This document shows positions 51,892 through 61,409 of a stretch of 64,000 nt of DNA, in pieces. The stretch is from NCBI RefSeq assembly GCF_014836905.1, contig NZ_JACSPZ010000001.1:124001-188000 (forward strand), read 5' to 3'. The stretch's first letter is position 1. Every line of letters begins with the position of its first letter. The DNA is from Solibacillus faecavium. Its GTDB lineage: Bacteria > Bacillota > Bacilli > Bacillales_A > Planococcaceae. The notes under the pieces are model-generated. The model saw only the letters and a program-made list of their open reading frames with translations. It was not told the DNA's origin and did no database searches. The position numbers and the translations under genes are program-made.

Positions 51892-53310
51892 CTACAAGTT
51901 TTTAACAAGCGCTGTCATTGTACGATCGATATAGGCATTTCCGTTCGCAGTGTTATGCAATAAAATCGAGAAGATATATTCTTTTCCACTTTGCCCTTTA
52001 ATATAGCCTGACAATGTGTACACATTTGGGATATATCCAGTCTTCGCATAAATCCGATTTTGTAAATTAGCGCTCGTCAAACGCTTGCGCAATGTCCCTC
52101 CGACAAAACGTTCATCGTTACCTGCGATTGGCAATGATCGATAAAACGTATTGAAATAAGGTTCTTTTTGAACTTTAAATAATAATTGTGACAAACTATT
52201 TGTCGTCACAAGATTTGAATTGGACAAACCTGAACCATCTACGATACGCCAATTATCCACAGGAATATCCAATGATTCTGCATAGCTCTTTAATAGCGTT
52301 ACGCCCTTTTTCGTGCTTCCTTCCCCTAGCTGCTCCTTGCCCATCGCTTTTACGAGAATATCTGCAATACTGTTATTGCTCAGCTTCATAAATGCAGGGA
52401 AAATGGATGCTAAAGTACGTGATTCATTCGTGTAAAGCAGCTTTGCCTTTTGTGGCACTTTACCTAATTGAACTTTTGAGTCCTTTGAAAACTTAATCCC
52501 TGCACTTTGCCATGTCAGTTTAATTGCCTGCATCGTGTTTTTCGAAGGATCCTGCAATGTTACCCATTCTTTTTTACTGCTGCCTTGTGGAATGTTTCCG
52601 GAAATAATAATGCGATTCGTATTGTAAGACCGTTTAATCGTAAGTGTATTTTTATTGCCTTTTTTAACAGTTCTCGCCTGATTGGAAATCACCATGCCAC
52701 TTAAATTCGGTTCTACTGAATAGCTTGGTTTAGCCCCTACTTTTCCAGGCTTTGCTGTAATAATAATTGTACTCGCATCAAAGTCAGCATTTTGAGACAT
52801 CGTAATAGCTGAAGTTCGGGCACCGAAGTAATACGTCTCATCCGTTTTGTCGACTCCTGGCGGTAATGTACTGCCGGAAAAGGCTGTGTCATCACCTATT
52901 ACATGACCGTTAATAGTCCGTATGCCATTACGCTTCAATATTTTAGCAAACTCCTGAAAACTCTCTTTATTTAATGTCGGATCTCCACTGCCTTTTATGT
53001 AAACATTGCCGTTCAACGTATTGTTGACAACCTTCCCGTCAATAAATAAATCTGTAGTAAAACGGTAATCTTCCCCTAATATCGATAGTGCTGCACCACC
53101 GGAAATTAATTTCATATTCGATGCTGGGCGCATAAGCTTATCTCCATTTTGAGAATAAACAATTTTCCCACTATCAATATCGCGTATTGTCACCGCTGCA
53201 TTACTTTTCCCTAAGTTCGAAGTAACAGCGCTACTGACAGAGGCGAAACTTTGAATAGGTAATGAAAAGAATAATGCAAATAAAATGACGAGTTGTATAA
53301 CTTTTTTCAT
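51892..53310 (-). CDS. dacC: D-alanyl-D-alanine carboxypeptidase/endopeptidase (PBP4a, DacC type)
   Basis: Class C low-molecular-weight PBP of family S13, 472 residues. A signal peptide (residues 1-23, ending SFASVSS) is followed by the active-site motifs SNMK (in MRPASNMKLISGG), SNN (LSNNSIADILV) and KTG (IYAKTGYIPNVYTLSGY). It trims or cleaves cross-links in peptidoglycan outside the cell. Symbol dacC is by family; regulation is unknown. Confidence 0.88.
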   Translation of the reverse strand: MKKVIQLVILFALFFSLPIQSFASVSSAVTSNLGKSNAAVTIRDIDSGKIVYSQNGDKLMRPASNMKLISGGAALSILGEDYRFTTDLFIDGKVVNNTLNGNVYIKGSGDPTLNKESFQEFAKILKRNGIRTINGHVIGDDTAFSGSTLPPGVDKTDETYYFGARTSAITMSQNADFDASTIIITAKPGKVGAKPSYSVEPNLSGMVISNQARTVKKGNKNTLTIKRSYNTNRIIISGNIPQGSSKKEWVTLQDPSKNTMQAIKLTWQSAGIKFSKDSKVQLGKVPQKAKLLYTNESRTLASIFPAFMKLSNNSIADILVKAMGKEQLGEGSTKKGVTLLKSYAESLDIPVDNWRIVDGSGLSNSNLVTTNSLSQLLFKVQKEPYFNTFYRSLPIAGNDERFVGGTLRKRLTSANLQNRIYAKTGYIPNVYTLSGYIKGQSGKEYIFSILLHNTANGNAYIDRTMTALVKNL

Positions 53311-53379
53311 AACATACCTCCATTTAATTTTTTGAAATTTACAGTTAATTCATTATAGCAAATAATGTAATAAAAAAAT

Positions 53380-53425
53380 GTAAAAAAACATACTTTGCAT
53401 CAAATTTATGCAAAGTATGTTCATT
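53380..53425 (-). terminator. Terminator of nfo
   Basis: A perfect 14-bp stem, AACATACTTTGCAT with ATGCAAAGTATGTT, is followed by TTTTTTTACATTTTTTT on the minus strand. Confidence 0.9.
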
Positions 53426-53433
53426 AATTCTTA

Positions 53434-54321
53434 TTAATTACGCAATTCATCAATTAATGCTGGGCGGAATTCCCCATCACGCAGCATTGCAATTTCATGT
53501 AAATAAGGTGCTTTTTTATTTTTTGCATCAATACCGACAAATGGTGTTTCCAATATTTTAGGTAAATGCATTAGTTGCGGATGATGAACAATATATTTCA
53601 TTGCATCAAAGCCAATTTCACCAAATCCAATATTTTCATGACGGTCTTTTGCTGCACCGCGCACATTTTTTGAATCATTAATATGGATCACTTTTAAACG
53701 ATCTAACCCGATTACTTTATCAAATTCATTTAAAACACCGTCAAAATCATTCACTACATCATAACCTGCGTCGTGAATATGACATGTATCCATACAAATT
53801 GATAAACGCTCATTATTCGTTACACCGTCTATAATGCGGGCTAATTCTTCAAATGTACGACCGATTTCAGAGCCTTTGCCTGCCATAGTTTCCAATGCAA
53901 TTTGCACAGGGTAGTCTTGTGTCAGTACTTCGTTCAAGCCTTCTACAATTCGTGCGATACCTTCATCGACACCTGCACCAACATGGGCACCTGGATGTAA
54001 TACAATTTGTGTCGCTTCTAATGCAGCTGTTCGTTTAATTTCTTCTTGCAGGAAATTTACGCCTAGCTCAAAAGTTTCAGGCTTCGTCGTATTGCCTAAG
54101 TTAATAATGTATGGTGCATGCACAACAATATTCGAAATATCATTTTCCTGCATATGAAGTAAGCCCTTCATAATGTTAAGCTCTTCAATTGGCTTGCGGC
54201 GCGTATTTTGAGGTGCACCCGTATAAATCATAAATGTATTGGCACCATAGCTTAATGCTTCTTCACTAGCGCCTAATAGCATTTTCTTACCACTCATCGA
54301 AACATGTGAACCTAATAACAT
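53434..54321 (-). CDS. nfo: Endonuclease IV Nfo
   Basis: Zinc-dependent apurinic/apyrimidinic endonuclease of the TIM-barrel type for base-excision repair. Metal-ligand segments include [48 protein letters not shown] and [12 protein letters not shown] 54321 behind GGAGGG gives 295 residues; the frame extends a few codons further without support. Next to cshB as in B. subtilis (yqfS-yqfR), where it also protects spores. Confidence 0.95.
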   Translation of the reverse strand: MLLGSHVSMSGKKMLLGASEEALSYGANTFMIYTGAPQNTRRKPIEELNIMKGLLHMQENDISNIVVHAPYIINLGNTTKPETFELGVNFLQEEIKRTAALEATQIVLHPGAHVGAGVDEGIARIVEGLNEVLTQDYPVQIALETMAGKGSEIGRTFEELARIIDGVTNNERLSICMDTCHIHDAGYDVVNDFDGVLNEFDKVIGLDRLKVIHINDSKNVRGAAKDRHENIGFGEIGFDAMKYIVHHPQLMHLPKILETPFVGIDAKNKKAPYLHEIAMLRDGEFRPALIDELRN

Positions 54322-54406
54322 TACTCTTCCCTCCAAATTTACTGTCCATTAAAAACAAAAGAGACCGCAAAGAAATACATTCTAAGCAGCCCCTTGCGAA
54401 AATTAT

Positions 54407-55723
54407 TTATTGTTCTCTATTATTACGACGCGCTTTAATACGGCGTTCGCGCTTCTTCACTTTTTCCATTTCCCACTTCATATTACGTTTATAGCCTGGT
54501 TTTACTTTCTTCGGCTTACGTACGAGGGCTTTTGCTTTTACATCGATTTCATCTTGCTTACGCTCAGTCTTACGGTTTGCACGTTGGTGACGGTCTTTTA
54601 AGTCAACCCACTCACCATTTTTCACATCTTTTTGCTCAAATGGAATACCCATTTTTTCGATGCGTACTACTGCATCCTCATCTTCAGGCTGGAACAATGT
54701 AATGGCTGTTCCTTTTGTACCTGCACGAGCTGTACGGCCCACTCGGTGAATGAAGAATTCTAAATCTTCCGGGATTTCGTAGTTAATAACGTGTGAAATA
54801 CCTTGAATATCGATACCACGTGCAGCCAAGTCTGTTGCAACGATGTATTGGAATTCTAAATCACGAACTTGTTTCATCATTTTTTTACGATCACGTGGAC
54901 TTAAATCTCCGTGAATTTGACCGGCACGAATACCTTCTTCAGCTAAGAAGTTTGCTACAGCCTCTGCATTTTTACGTGTGTTACAGAAAATAACAGCTAA
55001 AAATGGATTGATTGCTTTCATAACTTCAAGCAAGCGGGTATTACGTGACTTAGAACGCACAGGTACTAATAGGAAGTTAATTCCTTCAGCTACTGGGCGT
55101 TTGTCATTCATATGAATATGGATAGGTGCATCCATATATTTTTTTAGGAATGGTTTTAATTTTTCTGGAATGGTTGCGGAGAACACAAACATTTCAAGCT
55201 TTTCAGGCATTGCGGAAGCAAATCCGTCAATGTCTTCAATGAATCCCATATCAAATGCTAAATCTGCTTCATCCACTACAAGTATTGGTGCTGTGTGTAC
55301 AAGCAATGCATTTTCTTTCACTAAATCTTTAATGCGCCCTGGTGTCCCAACAACAATTTGTGGTTGAGTTTTTAGGCGGTCAATAGTACGTTGTTTATCC
55401 GTACCTCCGATAAATAACTTCGTTGAAATTTCCGTTCCTTCAACAAGTTGATTTAATGCATCAAAAATTTGTTGGGCTAATTCACGTGTTGGTGAAGTAA
55501 TTACGGCCTGTACTTCTTGTTTTTCTTCTACAATACGCTCAACAATTGGCAATAAAAAACTATGTGTTTTCCCTGTACCTGTATGAGCTTGTCCAATCGC
55601 ACTCTTTCCTTTTAGTACGAGTGGAATTATTTCTTTTTGAATTGGTGTCGGTTCTGTAAATCCAAGCTTTGCAATGGCGTCCTGCAAAAATGGCTTGAAT
55701 TGATAATCAGTATATTTTGACAT
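54407..55723 (-). CDS. cshB: DEAD-box RNA helicase CshB
   Basis: ATP-dependent RNA helicase of 438 residues. Motifs in order: Q motif (GFTEPTPIQKEIIP), I (AHTGTGKTHSF), II (VVDEADLAFD), III (FSATIPEK), V/VI (ATDLAARGIDIQG and HRVGRTARAGT), then a basic C-terminal tail (GYKRNMKWEMEKVKKRERRI). CshB helps RNA metabolism and cold adaptation. It is preceded by a sigma-A promoter with a leader of about 60 nt and lies upstream of nfo. Confidence 0.93.
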   Translation of the reverse strand: MSKYTDYQFKPFLQDAIAKLGFTEPTPIQKEIIPLVLKGKSAIGQAHTGTGKTHSFLLPIVERIVEEKQEVQAVITSPTRELAQQIFDALNQLVEGTEISTKLFIGGTDKQRTIDRLKTQPQIVVGTPGRIKDLVKENALLVHTAPILVVDEADLAFDMGFIEDIDGFASAMPEKLEMFVFSATIPEKLKPFLKKYMDAPIHIHMNDKRPVAEGINFLLVPVRSKSRNTRLLEVMKAINPFLAVIFCNTRKNAEAVANFLAEEGIRAGQIHGDLSPRDRKKMMKQVRDLEFQYIVATDLAARGIDIQGISHVINYEIPEDLEFFIHRVGRTARAGTKGTAITLFQPEDEDAVVRIEKMGIPFEQKDVKNGEWVDLKDRHQRANRKTERKQDEIDVKAKALVRKPKKVKPGYKRNMKWEMEKVKKRERRIKARRNNREQ

Positions 55724-55788
55724 TTTTCGTACCTCCTTACATCATTCCTATTGTACCATGTTTCGTACATTTAAGTGACCATCTGCAT

Positions 55789-55818
55789 ATCATAACTTAT
55801 AAATAGTTTCAACGTCAA
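55789..55818 (-). promoter_or_regulatory. Sigma-A promoter of cshB
   Basis: On the minus strand TTGACG, 18 nt, TATGAT, about 65 nt before the ATG. Confidence 0.6.
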
Positions 55819-55936
55819 ACAGTTGAGATGAATTTTCTTCATTCAGAAAAATTACTCACATCTTCAAGTAGCTAATGTGTACTTGTTTTTGTTGGGTTCA
55901 CTAGGTGTCTAAATCGCCCGCTGAATGAAGAAAGAC

Positions 55937-56009
55937 CCCCGGCGCATGTCACAGCTTTTTTAAGAAGTTTTTAGTGTCTTAAAAAAATCTGGCCGCAATT
56001 ACGCCGAGG
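55937..56009. repeat. Structured GC-rich element between cshB and yqfQ
   Basis: CCCCGGCG (55937-55944) pairs with CGCCGAGG (56002-56009) with one wobble, and CTTTTTTAAG (55955-55964) pairs with CTTAAAAAA (55978-55986) inside. It is GC-rich at the rim and non-coding. It lies between two divergent genes, so it could be a leader or an interspersed element. The remaining intergenic DNA from 55820 to 55930 shows nothing distinctive. Confidence 0.45.
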
Positions 56010-56056
56010 CATAATTGATAGAAAATTTTATGAGGACTTTAAGAAAGGAGTTCATT

Positions 56057-56602
56057 ATGCGCCCACCCTATTATTTTCCACCTCAAGGTATGATGAATCA
56101 AATGCCTGCTGCACCTGTTGCACCACGTTTCCCAATGTATGCACCATATATGATGCGGAACCCAATGATGAACCAAATGCCAATGCAAATGCCGCCACAA
56201 ATACCTATGGATGCTGCCGGTGCTGCTGCCGCGGCTGGTGCTGCTGGTGTTGCTGGTGCTGCAGCAGGTGCACCTAGGCTAGAAGGTTTTTTAGCAGGAG
56301 CAAACTCTTTATTTAATAATGCACAAAAGTTCACCCCTTATATTCAGCAAGCTGCTCCAATGTTTAAAAATTTACCGGCTTTATGGCGTATGTACAGAGG
56401 TTTCAAAGATTCTCCGGATCCACTTGAATCATCCACTGTTGCTATGCCAACAGAACGTCCTAGGGGAGATACAACACCTGGAGAAAGGTCGCAGAGAGAA
56501 CGGTCCGGCAGAGGTAGAGGGTCAAGACAAAATCCTGAGCCGGTGCAACCTATAACAACAAAACCTTCCCGACCAATGATATTTCAGCCACCCTTTGACT
56601 AA
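56057..56602 (+). CDS. yqfQ: YqfQ-like low-complexity protein
   Basis: A 181-residue protein with a Pro/Met-rich N-terminus (repeats of NQMP, MNQM, PMQMPPQ), an Ala/Gly-rich stretch at about residues 54-78, a short ordered helix region (FLAGANSLFNNAQKFTPYIQ; MFKNLPALWRMYRGFKDSP) and a basic Arg/Gly tail. The ordered core and location between cshB and ispH match YqfQ. ATG 56057 behind AAAGGAG is preferred over an upstream in-frame codon. It may coat spores, but the function is not established. Confidence 0.75.
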   Translation: MRPPYYFPPQGMMNQMPAAPVAPRFPMYAPYMMRNPMMNQMPMQMPPQIPMDAAGAAAAAGAAGVAGAAAGAPRLEGFLAGANSLFNNAQKFTPYIQQAAPMFKNLPALWRMYRGFKDSPDPLESSTVAMPTERPRGDTTPGERSQRERSGRGRGSRQNPEPVQPITTKPSRPMIFQPPFD

Positions 56603-56610
56603 TGACAACA

Positions 56611-56700
56611 AAAAAACTACCCCATATTTGACCAATTAAGGGTGATTCGTCAATTAAGTTAACGAGTCACCTCTAATTCGCATATGGGGTAGTTTGTTAT
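56611..56700. terminator. Bidirectional branched terminator between yqfQ and the SDR gene
   Basis: AAACTACCCCATAT (56614-56627) pairs with ATATGGGGTAGTTT (56682-56695), enclosing AATTA/TAATT and GGTGATTCGT/ACGAGTCACC pairs, between convergent genes. It is unusually long for a terminator. Confidence 0.75.
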
Positions 56701-56718
56701 TTCATCATTTATTCTTTT

Positions 56719-57591
56719 TTAAGAGCTCATTATACTTCCACCGTTTACATGAATACACTGTCCTGTAATATATGAGCCATCCTGAGATGCCAATAAAACA
56801 TACGATCCCGCCAGTTCACTCGGTTGACCAGGTCGTTTCAATGGTGTATCTGTACCAAACTCCTCAACTTGGCCTGCATCAAAAGTTGATGGGATTAATG
56901 GCGTCCAAATAGGACCTGGGGCAACCATATTAACTCGAATGCCTTTATCAGCTACATTTTGTGCCAAACTTCTTACAAAGCCTACGATAGCTCCTTTAGT
57001 CGCTGTATAATCGATTAAAATAGAATGTCCTCTATATGCATTGACGGATGTCGTACATATAATGGAATCACCTTGCCCCAAATGTGGGAGGGCTTCCTTA
57101 CTTAAATAAAACATACTATCAATATTTGTACGGAACGTTTTATCCCATTGCTCTACCGTTATATCCAAAAATGAATCTACCGGATATTGTACGGCTGCAT
57201 TATTGACAACAATATTAATTTGACCGAAATGATCAACCGCTGACTGAACAAGCTTTTTACTTGTTTCATAGTCTGCAATATCTCCTTCAACCAAAATCGC
57301 TTTAATACCTTCTTTTTCAACGATGCTTTTTGTTTCTTCTGCATCTGATTGTTCTTTTTCCAAATAGTTTATGACAAGGTTTGCACCTTCTTTTGCATAA
57401 GCAACTGCTACAGCTCGTCCAATACCTGAGTCTCCACCTGTAATAATTGCTACTTTCCCTTTCAGCTTATCGCTGCCTTTATATTCATAAGGCTGCGTGG
57501 GTAAGGGATTCATTTCACTTTCGATACCAGGTTGGGATGGTTGTGTTTGAGCGGGTGTACCGCCAACTTGTTTATTTTCAACATTTGTCAT
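56719..57591 (-). CDS. Short-chain dehydrogenase/reductase (general-stress type)
   Basis: NAD(P)-dependent SDR of 290 residues of the extended-N-terminus type (opening with QTQPSQPGIESEMNPLPTQP). The cofactor loop is IITGGDSGIGRAVAVAYAKEGAN, the NNAA motif is IVVNNAAVQYPV, and the catalytic Tyr/Lys lie in ILIDYTATKGAIVGF. Relatives such as YhdF/YdaD are general-stress dehydrogenases, which is the likely role here. The gene is monocistronic. Confidence 0.9.
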   Translation of the reverse strand: MTNVENKQVGGTPAQTQPSQPGIESEMNPLPTQPYEYKGSDKLKGKVAIITGGDSGIGRAVAVAYAKEGANLVINYLEKEQSDAEETKSIVEKEGIKAILVEGDIADYETSKKLVQSAVDHFGQINIVVNNAAVQYPVDSFLDITVEQWDKTFRTNIDSMFYLSKEALPHLGQGDSIICTTSVNAYRGHSILIDYTATKGAIVGFVRSLAQNVADKGIRVNMVAPGPIWTPLIPSTFDAGQVEEFGTDTPLKRPGQPSELAGSYVLLASQDGSYITGQCIHVNGGSIMSS

Positions 57592-57714
57592 GAAAGAAAC
57601 ACTCCTCTGATGAACATTTTTAAATGAAAAAATTTATTAGTGAATACAACTAAATTTAATATTTCATTTACGTAATATTTCTTCCCTGTTGAAATTTTTT
57701 AAAACAAGTTGAAC

Positions 57715-57993
57715 TTAATATAGGACTGAGTTTTCTTCCAATTCTTTTTCAACTAAAGCCAGCAATTGCTCAGCATCTTCCGCTTTAATAATGTCGCCAT
57801 TAACTATGGCAAAAAGATTGGCTTCACAAATTTCACAGTTGGATGTACAGCCCGATTCAGTAATTTCAACATCATCTCTTTCGATCAATACATCATATAC
57901 ATCTGCTGCACCGAGCGATAAATTTGTCATGCAAAACTCTACCTGATTTTTTAACTCTTTCGTTTTGCTACGTTTAAAAAAAGAAAACACCAT
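57715..57993 (-). CDS. DUF1450 protein (YuzB-like, cysteine-rich)
   Basis: A 92-residue protein with a basic N-terminal extension (FSFFKRSKTKELKN) followed by a YuzB-type domain: VEFCMTNLSLGAADVYDVLI, then a cysteine cluster SGCTSNCEICEANLFAIVNG. The C-x3-C-x2-C spacing with the earlier cysteine suggests a thioredoxin-like [2Fe-2S] ferredoxin fold. The role is unknown. The N-terminal extension is longer than in YuzB as I recall it. Confidence 0.75.
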   Translation of the reverse strand: MVFSFFKRSKTKELKNQVEFCMTNLSLGAADVYDVLIERDDVEITESGCTSNCEICEANLFAIVNGDIIKAEDAEQLLALVEKELEENSVLY

Positions 57994-58145
57994 GTCACTC
58001 CCCCGCTTTACATACCATTCATTTCTTTCATTATAGCAAATTCATATAGTATCTGTATCTCCATCAGGTTCAGGCTTAGCCGCTTTTCATTACCAGCAAA
58101 CTTCATAATTTGTTATGAAATAAACTAAAATTCAGTAAGCGAACT
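57994..58145. other. Divergent intergenic region before ispH
   Basis: Contains the divergent promoter area of the DUF1450 gene and ispH. An ispH promoter is recognised at 58146-58174; nothing else stands out. Confidence 0.6.
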
Positions 58146-58174
58146 TTGAATAAAGTATATACGTCCTATATAAT
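58146..58174 (+). promoter_or_regulatory. Sigma-A promoter of ispH
   Basis: TTGAAT (58146-58151), exactly 17 nt, TATAAT (58169-58174), 33 nt upstream of the start codon. Confidence 0.85.
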
Positions 58175-58207
58175 GAACTTACAGGGCTTTGAAAGGAGTT
58201 ACGTTAA

Positions 58208-59176
58208 ATGAAAGTTATTAAAATTAATCCGCGTGGTTACTGCTATGGCGTAGTTGATGCTATGGTAATCGCTCGCAATGCTGCACTTGACACTTCATTA
58301 CCAAGACCAATCTATATTTTAGGTATGATTGTCCACAATAAACATGTAACAGATGCTTTTGAACAGGACGGTATTATTACACTTGATGGCGATAACAGAA
58401 AAGATATTATAGAGCAAGTGGAAGAAGGAACTGTAATTTTCACGGCACATGGTGTGTCACCGGAAATACGTGAAATTGCCAAGCGTAAAGGATTGGTATC
58501 GATTGATGCCACATGTCCGGACGTTACGGTTACACATGATTTAATTCGTGAAAAAACAGCAGAAGGTTATGACATTATTTACATCGGTAAAAAAGGACAT
58601 CCAGAACCAGAAGGCGCTATTGGTGTAGCTCCGGACCATGTTCACTTAGTCCAATCGATGAAAGATATTGATAGTCTATCATTTGAAAACGAAAAAATTC
58701 TCGTTACAAACCAAACGACAATGAGTCAATGGGATGTAGCTTTCCTAATGGATAGTTTAAAAGAAAAATTTCCACATGTAGAAGTACACAAAGAAATTTG
58801 TTTAGCGACACAAGTACGTCAAGAAGCAGTAGCTGACCAAGCCGGAGCTTCTGATTTATTAATCGTTGTTGGAGATCCAAAATCAAACAACTCTAACCGT
58901 TTAACTCAAGTATCAGTGGAAATAGCAGGTACTCCATCATACCGTATTTCAGATATTTCAGAGCTTCAAATCGAGTGGTTGGAAAATGTTGAAACAGTTG
59001 CGGTTACAGCAGGAGCTTCAACACCAACACCAATCGTAAAAGAAGTCATTGCATTTTTGGAAAAATTCGATAAGAACGACCCGGCGACACACGAGATTGT
59101 TCGCTCGGTAACGTTAGATAAAATTTTACCGAAAATCAAAACACCAAAGCCAGTAGAAAAAATTATGCCTCTTTAA
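58208..59176 (+). CDS. ispH: 4-hydroxy-3-methylbut-2-enyl diphosphate reductase IspH
   Basis: Iron-sulfur enzyme of the last MEP-pathway step, making IPP and DMAPP. The three cluster ligands are visible: C12 (PRGYCYGV), C103 (DATCPDVT) and C198 (KEICLATQ); substrate histidines H43, H81 and H131 and the acid-base glutamate E133 (HPEPEGA) are conserved. The length of 322 is standard. It has its own promoter and a strong terminator. Confidence 0.96.
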   Translation: MKVIKINPRGYCYGVVDAMVIARNAALDTSLPRPIYILGMIVHNKHVTDAFEQDGIITLDGDNRKDIIEQVEEGTVIFTAHGVSPEIREIAKRKGLVSIDATCPDVTVTHDLIREKTAEGYDIIYIGKKGHPEPEGAIGVAPDHVHLVQSMKDIDSLSFENEKILVTNQTTMSQWDVAFLMDSLKEKFPHVEVHKEICLATQVRQEAVADQAGASDLLIVVGDPKSNNSNRLTQVSVEIAGTPSYRISDISELQIEWLENVETVAVTAGASTPTPIVKEVIAFLEKFDKNDPATHEIVRSVTLDKILPKIKTPKPVEKIMPL

Positions 59177-59190
59177 TTAATGGAGAATAC

Positions 59191-59236
59191 AAAAATCGAT
59201 TATATTGCTTAACGGCGATGTAATCGATTTTTCTTA
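59191..59236 (+). terminator. Terminator of ispH
   Basis: A perfect 12-bp stem, AAAAATCGATTA with TAATCGATTTTT, followed by CTTATAC. Confidence 0.8.
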
Positions 59237-59317
59237 TACTATTGTATAAAATCCGTTTTCAAATTTACTTTTATCGTATGGTAAACTGGAAATAAAACGA
59301 GAATGGGGTGACTTCAA

Positions 59318-61132
59318 ATGCCAGATTGGTCCTATCATCCGTTAAAAAAGATCGCTTTATCTAAGATGGAAGCGAAAAACAGTAGGCAATTCATCCATCA
59401 CTCCATGCGGACCATTGCTTCTATTCCCGGCGGAAAGCGCCTCATCGAATTTTTAGGTCACAACCGAACTAGCCCGCTTTTGCAACAACAGGTAAACGGT
59501 ATTCACTTTAATTCACCTATTGGTCTTAGCAGTAAATTGGACCCCCAACTTACTGGGGTAACGGCTTTTCAGGAACTCGGTTTAAGTTTTATAGAAATTG
59601 GTCCTATTTTAGTTAAAAAGCCTGCACGACAACTACCACCAAAGTGGCAGGAACAGCAAATTTCCTTTTCCCATACAGAGGAAAAAGTATTATTAAAAAA
59701 TGCATTAAAACTAGTAATTACTAAAAATATTCATTTCCCTCTGTTTGCACGCTTAGACGAAAGCTTAAATAGGCAGGATTTATATACATGTATAACACAG
59801 CTTTCTCCGTATGTAGATGGGTTCTTTTTATATGCGAGTCAGATAGAACAACTTGATTCGGACATAGGGGCAACTCTCTATCAAATAATTTCAGCAGATT
59901 CTGCTAAGACAATCGAGCAAGTCCCACGAGCAGTGAGTGGATTTATTATCGATGCCCCTATTACAGCTTCTGAGGACCGTTATAGCGAACATAGCAACGC
60001 TTTCTCTTTAATGCACCAGGCTGTAAAGGATGTAAAAAATTCCTTTCCTGATTCCCTTATCATAACTAGCGGAGCAGTAGAGTCACCTTCACAGGCACTG
60101 AGTATAAAGGAGTCTGGAGCAGATTTAATCATGCTTTCAGAAGGTTATGTAAAAGCAGGGCCCGGCTTACCAAAACGGATTCATGAACGGCTACTCTATG
60201 AAAAAGAGACCCGTAGCCCATCACAGAACTGGCACTGGTCATTTTTATTTGGACTTGGTATTTTAATTGGAGGTTTCATCGCACTATATTTTGCACTTAC
60301 GACCGTCATTTTAAATTATGATGAATCTTTCATCGGTTTAACGCACCAACAATTAAATCTTATCAATCCACAGATATTGGCCTTTATGGCACATGATCGA
60401 ATGTCACTCGCAGGCACGATGATATCTGCAGGGATTCTATATATGTCGCTTGCCTATTTTGGGATAAGGCGTCAGCTGCACTGGGCTAAAGTAGCTTTTC
60501 ATAGTGCTGCGATTACTGGGTTTTTAGGTATTTTATTATTTATAGGCTATGGTTATTTTGATTGGCTACACGGTCTTTTTTGGCTATTATTGCTGCCGCT
60601 CTATGTACTGAGCTGGCAAGAAAGCAAAACGGCAAACCGCAGCCCGCGTTCTTGGCATGACACAAATGACCGGATATGGATGCGCGGTGTGTATGGTCAA
60701 CTCCTATTCGTTATGCTCGGCTTTTTATTGTTGACTGGCGGAATCGTTATTTCCTTCATTGGTATTACAAAGGTCTTTGTCTCGACTGATATTAGCTTTT
60801 TATGTATGCCGGTTGATATGCTGCAATCGATTAGCGACATGTTAATACCAGTAATTGCACATGACCGCGCTGGCTTTGGCAGTGCACTGATCAGTGTAGG
60901 CATCCTTGTATTATGTCTATCGCTTTGGGGATTCCGTGCGGGTGAACGTTGGTTATGGTTTACGTATGCTTTCGGTGCCCTTCCCGCCTTTCTAGCAGGT
61001 ATCGGCACACATTTTGCAATCGGCTATACAACATTCATTCACCTGCTCCCGCTCTATCTATTAGTTGTTATCTATTTAATAGGATTAGTAGTTTCGTATC
61101 CTTATTTAATGCAGCAGCCAGTAAGAAATTAA
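59318..61132 (+). CDS. Dihydroorotate dehydrogenase-like protein fused to a duplicated membrane domain
   Basis: A 604-residue two-part protein. Residues 1-290 follow class 2 dihydroorotate dehydrogenase: GIHFNSPIGLSSKLDP, ELGLSFIEIGPILVKKP, and the FMN-phosphate region ITSGAVESPSQAL with GADLIMLSEGYVKAGPGLPK. The catalytic Lys of GxDK is replaced by Pro and the serine-asparagine catalytic loop is not recognisable, so orotate formation is unlikely. Residues 305-600 hold about eight or nine helices in two tandem copies; each has DxSF, AHDR (358-361 and 514-517), IS.GIL and W. It starts behind GGGGTGA. The function is unknown; a membrane flavoprotein or sensor is possible. Confidence 0.8.
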   Translation: MPDWSYHPLKKIALSKMEAKNSRQFIHHSMRTIASIPGGKRLIEFLGHNRTSPLLQQQVNGIHFNSPIGLSSKLDPQLTGVTAFQELGLSFIEIGPILVKKPARQLPPKWQEQQISFSHTEEKVLLKNALKLVITKNIHFPLFARLDESLNRQDLYTCITQLSPYVDGFFLYASQIEQLDSDIGATLYQIISADSAKTIEQVPRAVSGFIIDAPITASEDRYSEHSNAFSLMHQAVKDVKNSFPDSLIITSGAVESPSQALSIKESGADLIMLSEGYVKAGPGLPKRIHERLLYEKETRSPSQNWHWSFLFGLGILIGGFIALYFALTTVILNYDESFIGLTHQQLNLINPQILAFMAHDRMSLAGTMISAGILYMSLAYFGIRRQLHWAKVAFHSAAITGFLGILLFIGYGYFDWLHGLFWLLLLPLYVLSWQESKTANRSPRSWHDTNDRIWMRGVYGQLLFVMLGFLLLTGGIVISFIGITKVFVSTDISFLCMPVDMLQSISDMLIPVIAHDRAGFGSALISVGILVLCLSLWGFRAGERWLWFTYAFGALPAFLAGIGTHFAIGYTTFIHLLPLYLLVVIYLIGLVVSYPYLMQQPVRN

Positions 61133-61140
61133 TTTAAAAT

Positions 61141-61190
61141 TAAAAGCAGATCAAATTTTACGGATAAGTAAAGTTTGATCTGCTTTATTG
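61141..61190 (+). terminator. Terminator of the fusion-protein gene
   Basis: AAAGCAGATCAAATTTTAC and its near complement GTAAAGTTTGATCTGCTTT form a long stem after the stop codon, followed by ATTG. Confidence 0.8.
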
Positions 61191-61203
61191 CTATAGCGCG
61201 TAA

Positions 61204-61391
61204 AATAGACGGACAAATTCCGCTTATTTATTAATTTAACGTAAAAATATCCAAAATAAGCGGAGATATTCCGTCTATTGATTAAAAAAGCATGTAATTT
61301 ACAGAATTTCATGTAAATAACCGGAATTCCTCCGTTTATTTCACTTAATTTGAACGGAATTTTGAAAATAAGGGGAATTCCTCCGCTTATT
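61204..61391. repeat. Array of four 25-bp quasi-palindromic units
   Basis: Units at 61204-61228, 61255-61279, 61316-61340 and 61367-61391 share the pattern AATA, two variable bases, CGGA/GGGA, inner A/T bases, TCCG, two bases, TATT. Spacers are 26, 36 and 26 nt. Units 1 and 2 are near reverse complements, so they can also pair with each other. The spacers are A/T-rich and no cas gene is near. It fills the interval between convergent genes. Confidence 0.8.
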
Positions 61392-61409
61392 TTACTCCCA
61401 GATCACATT

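Noticed and set aside
61204-61391. Possible CRISPR array
   Set aside because: Only four units, degenerate and palindromic, with A/T-rich spacers of unequal length and no cas genes.
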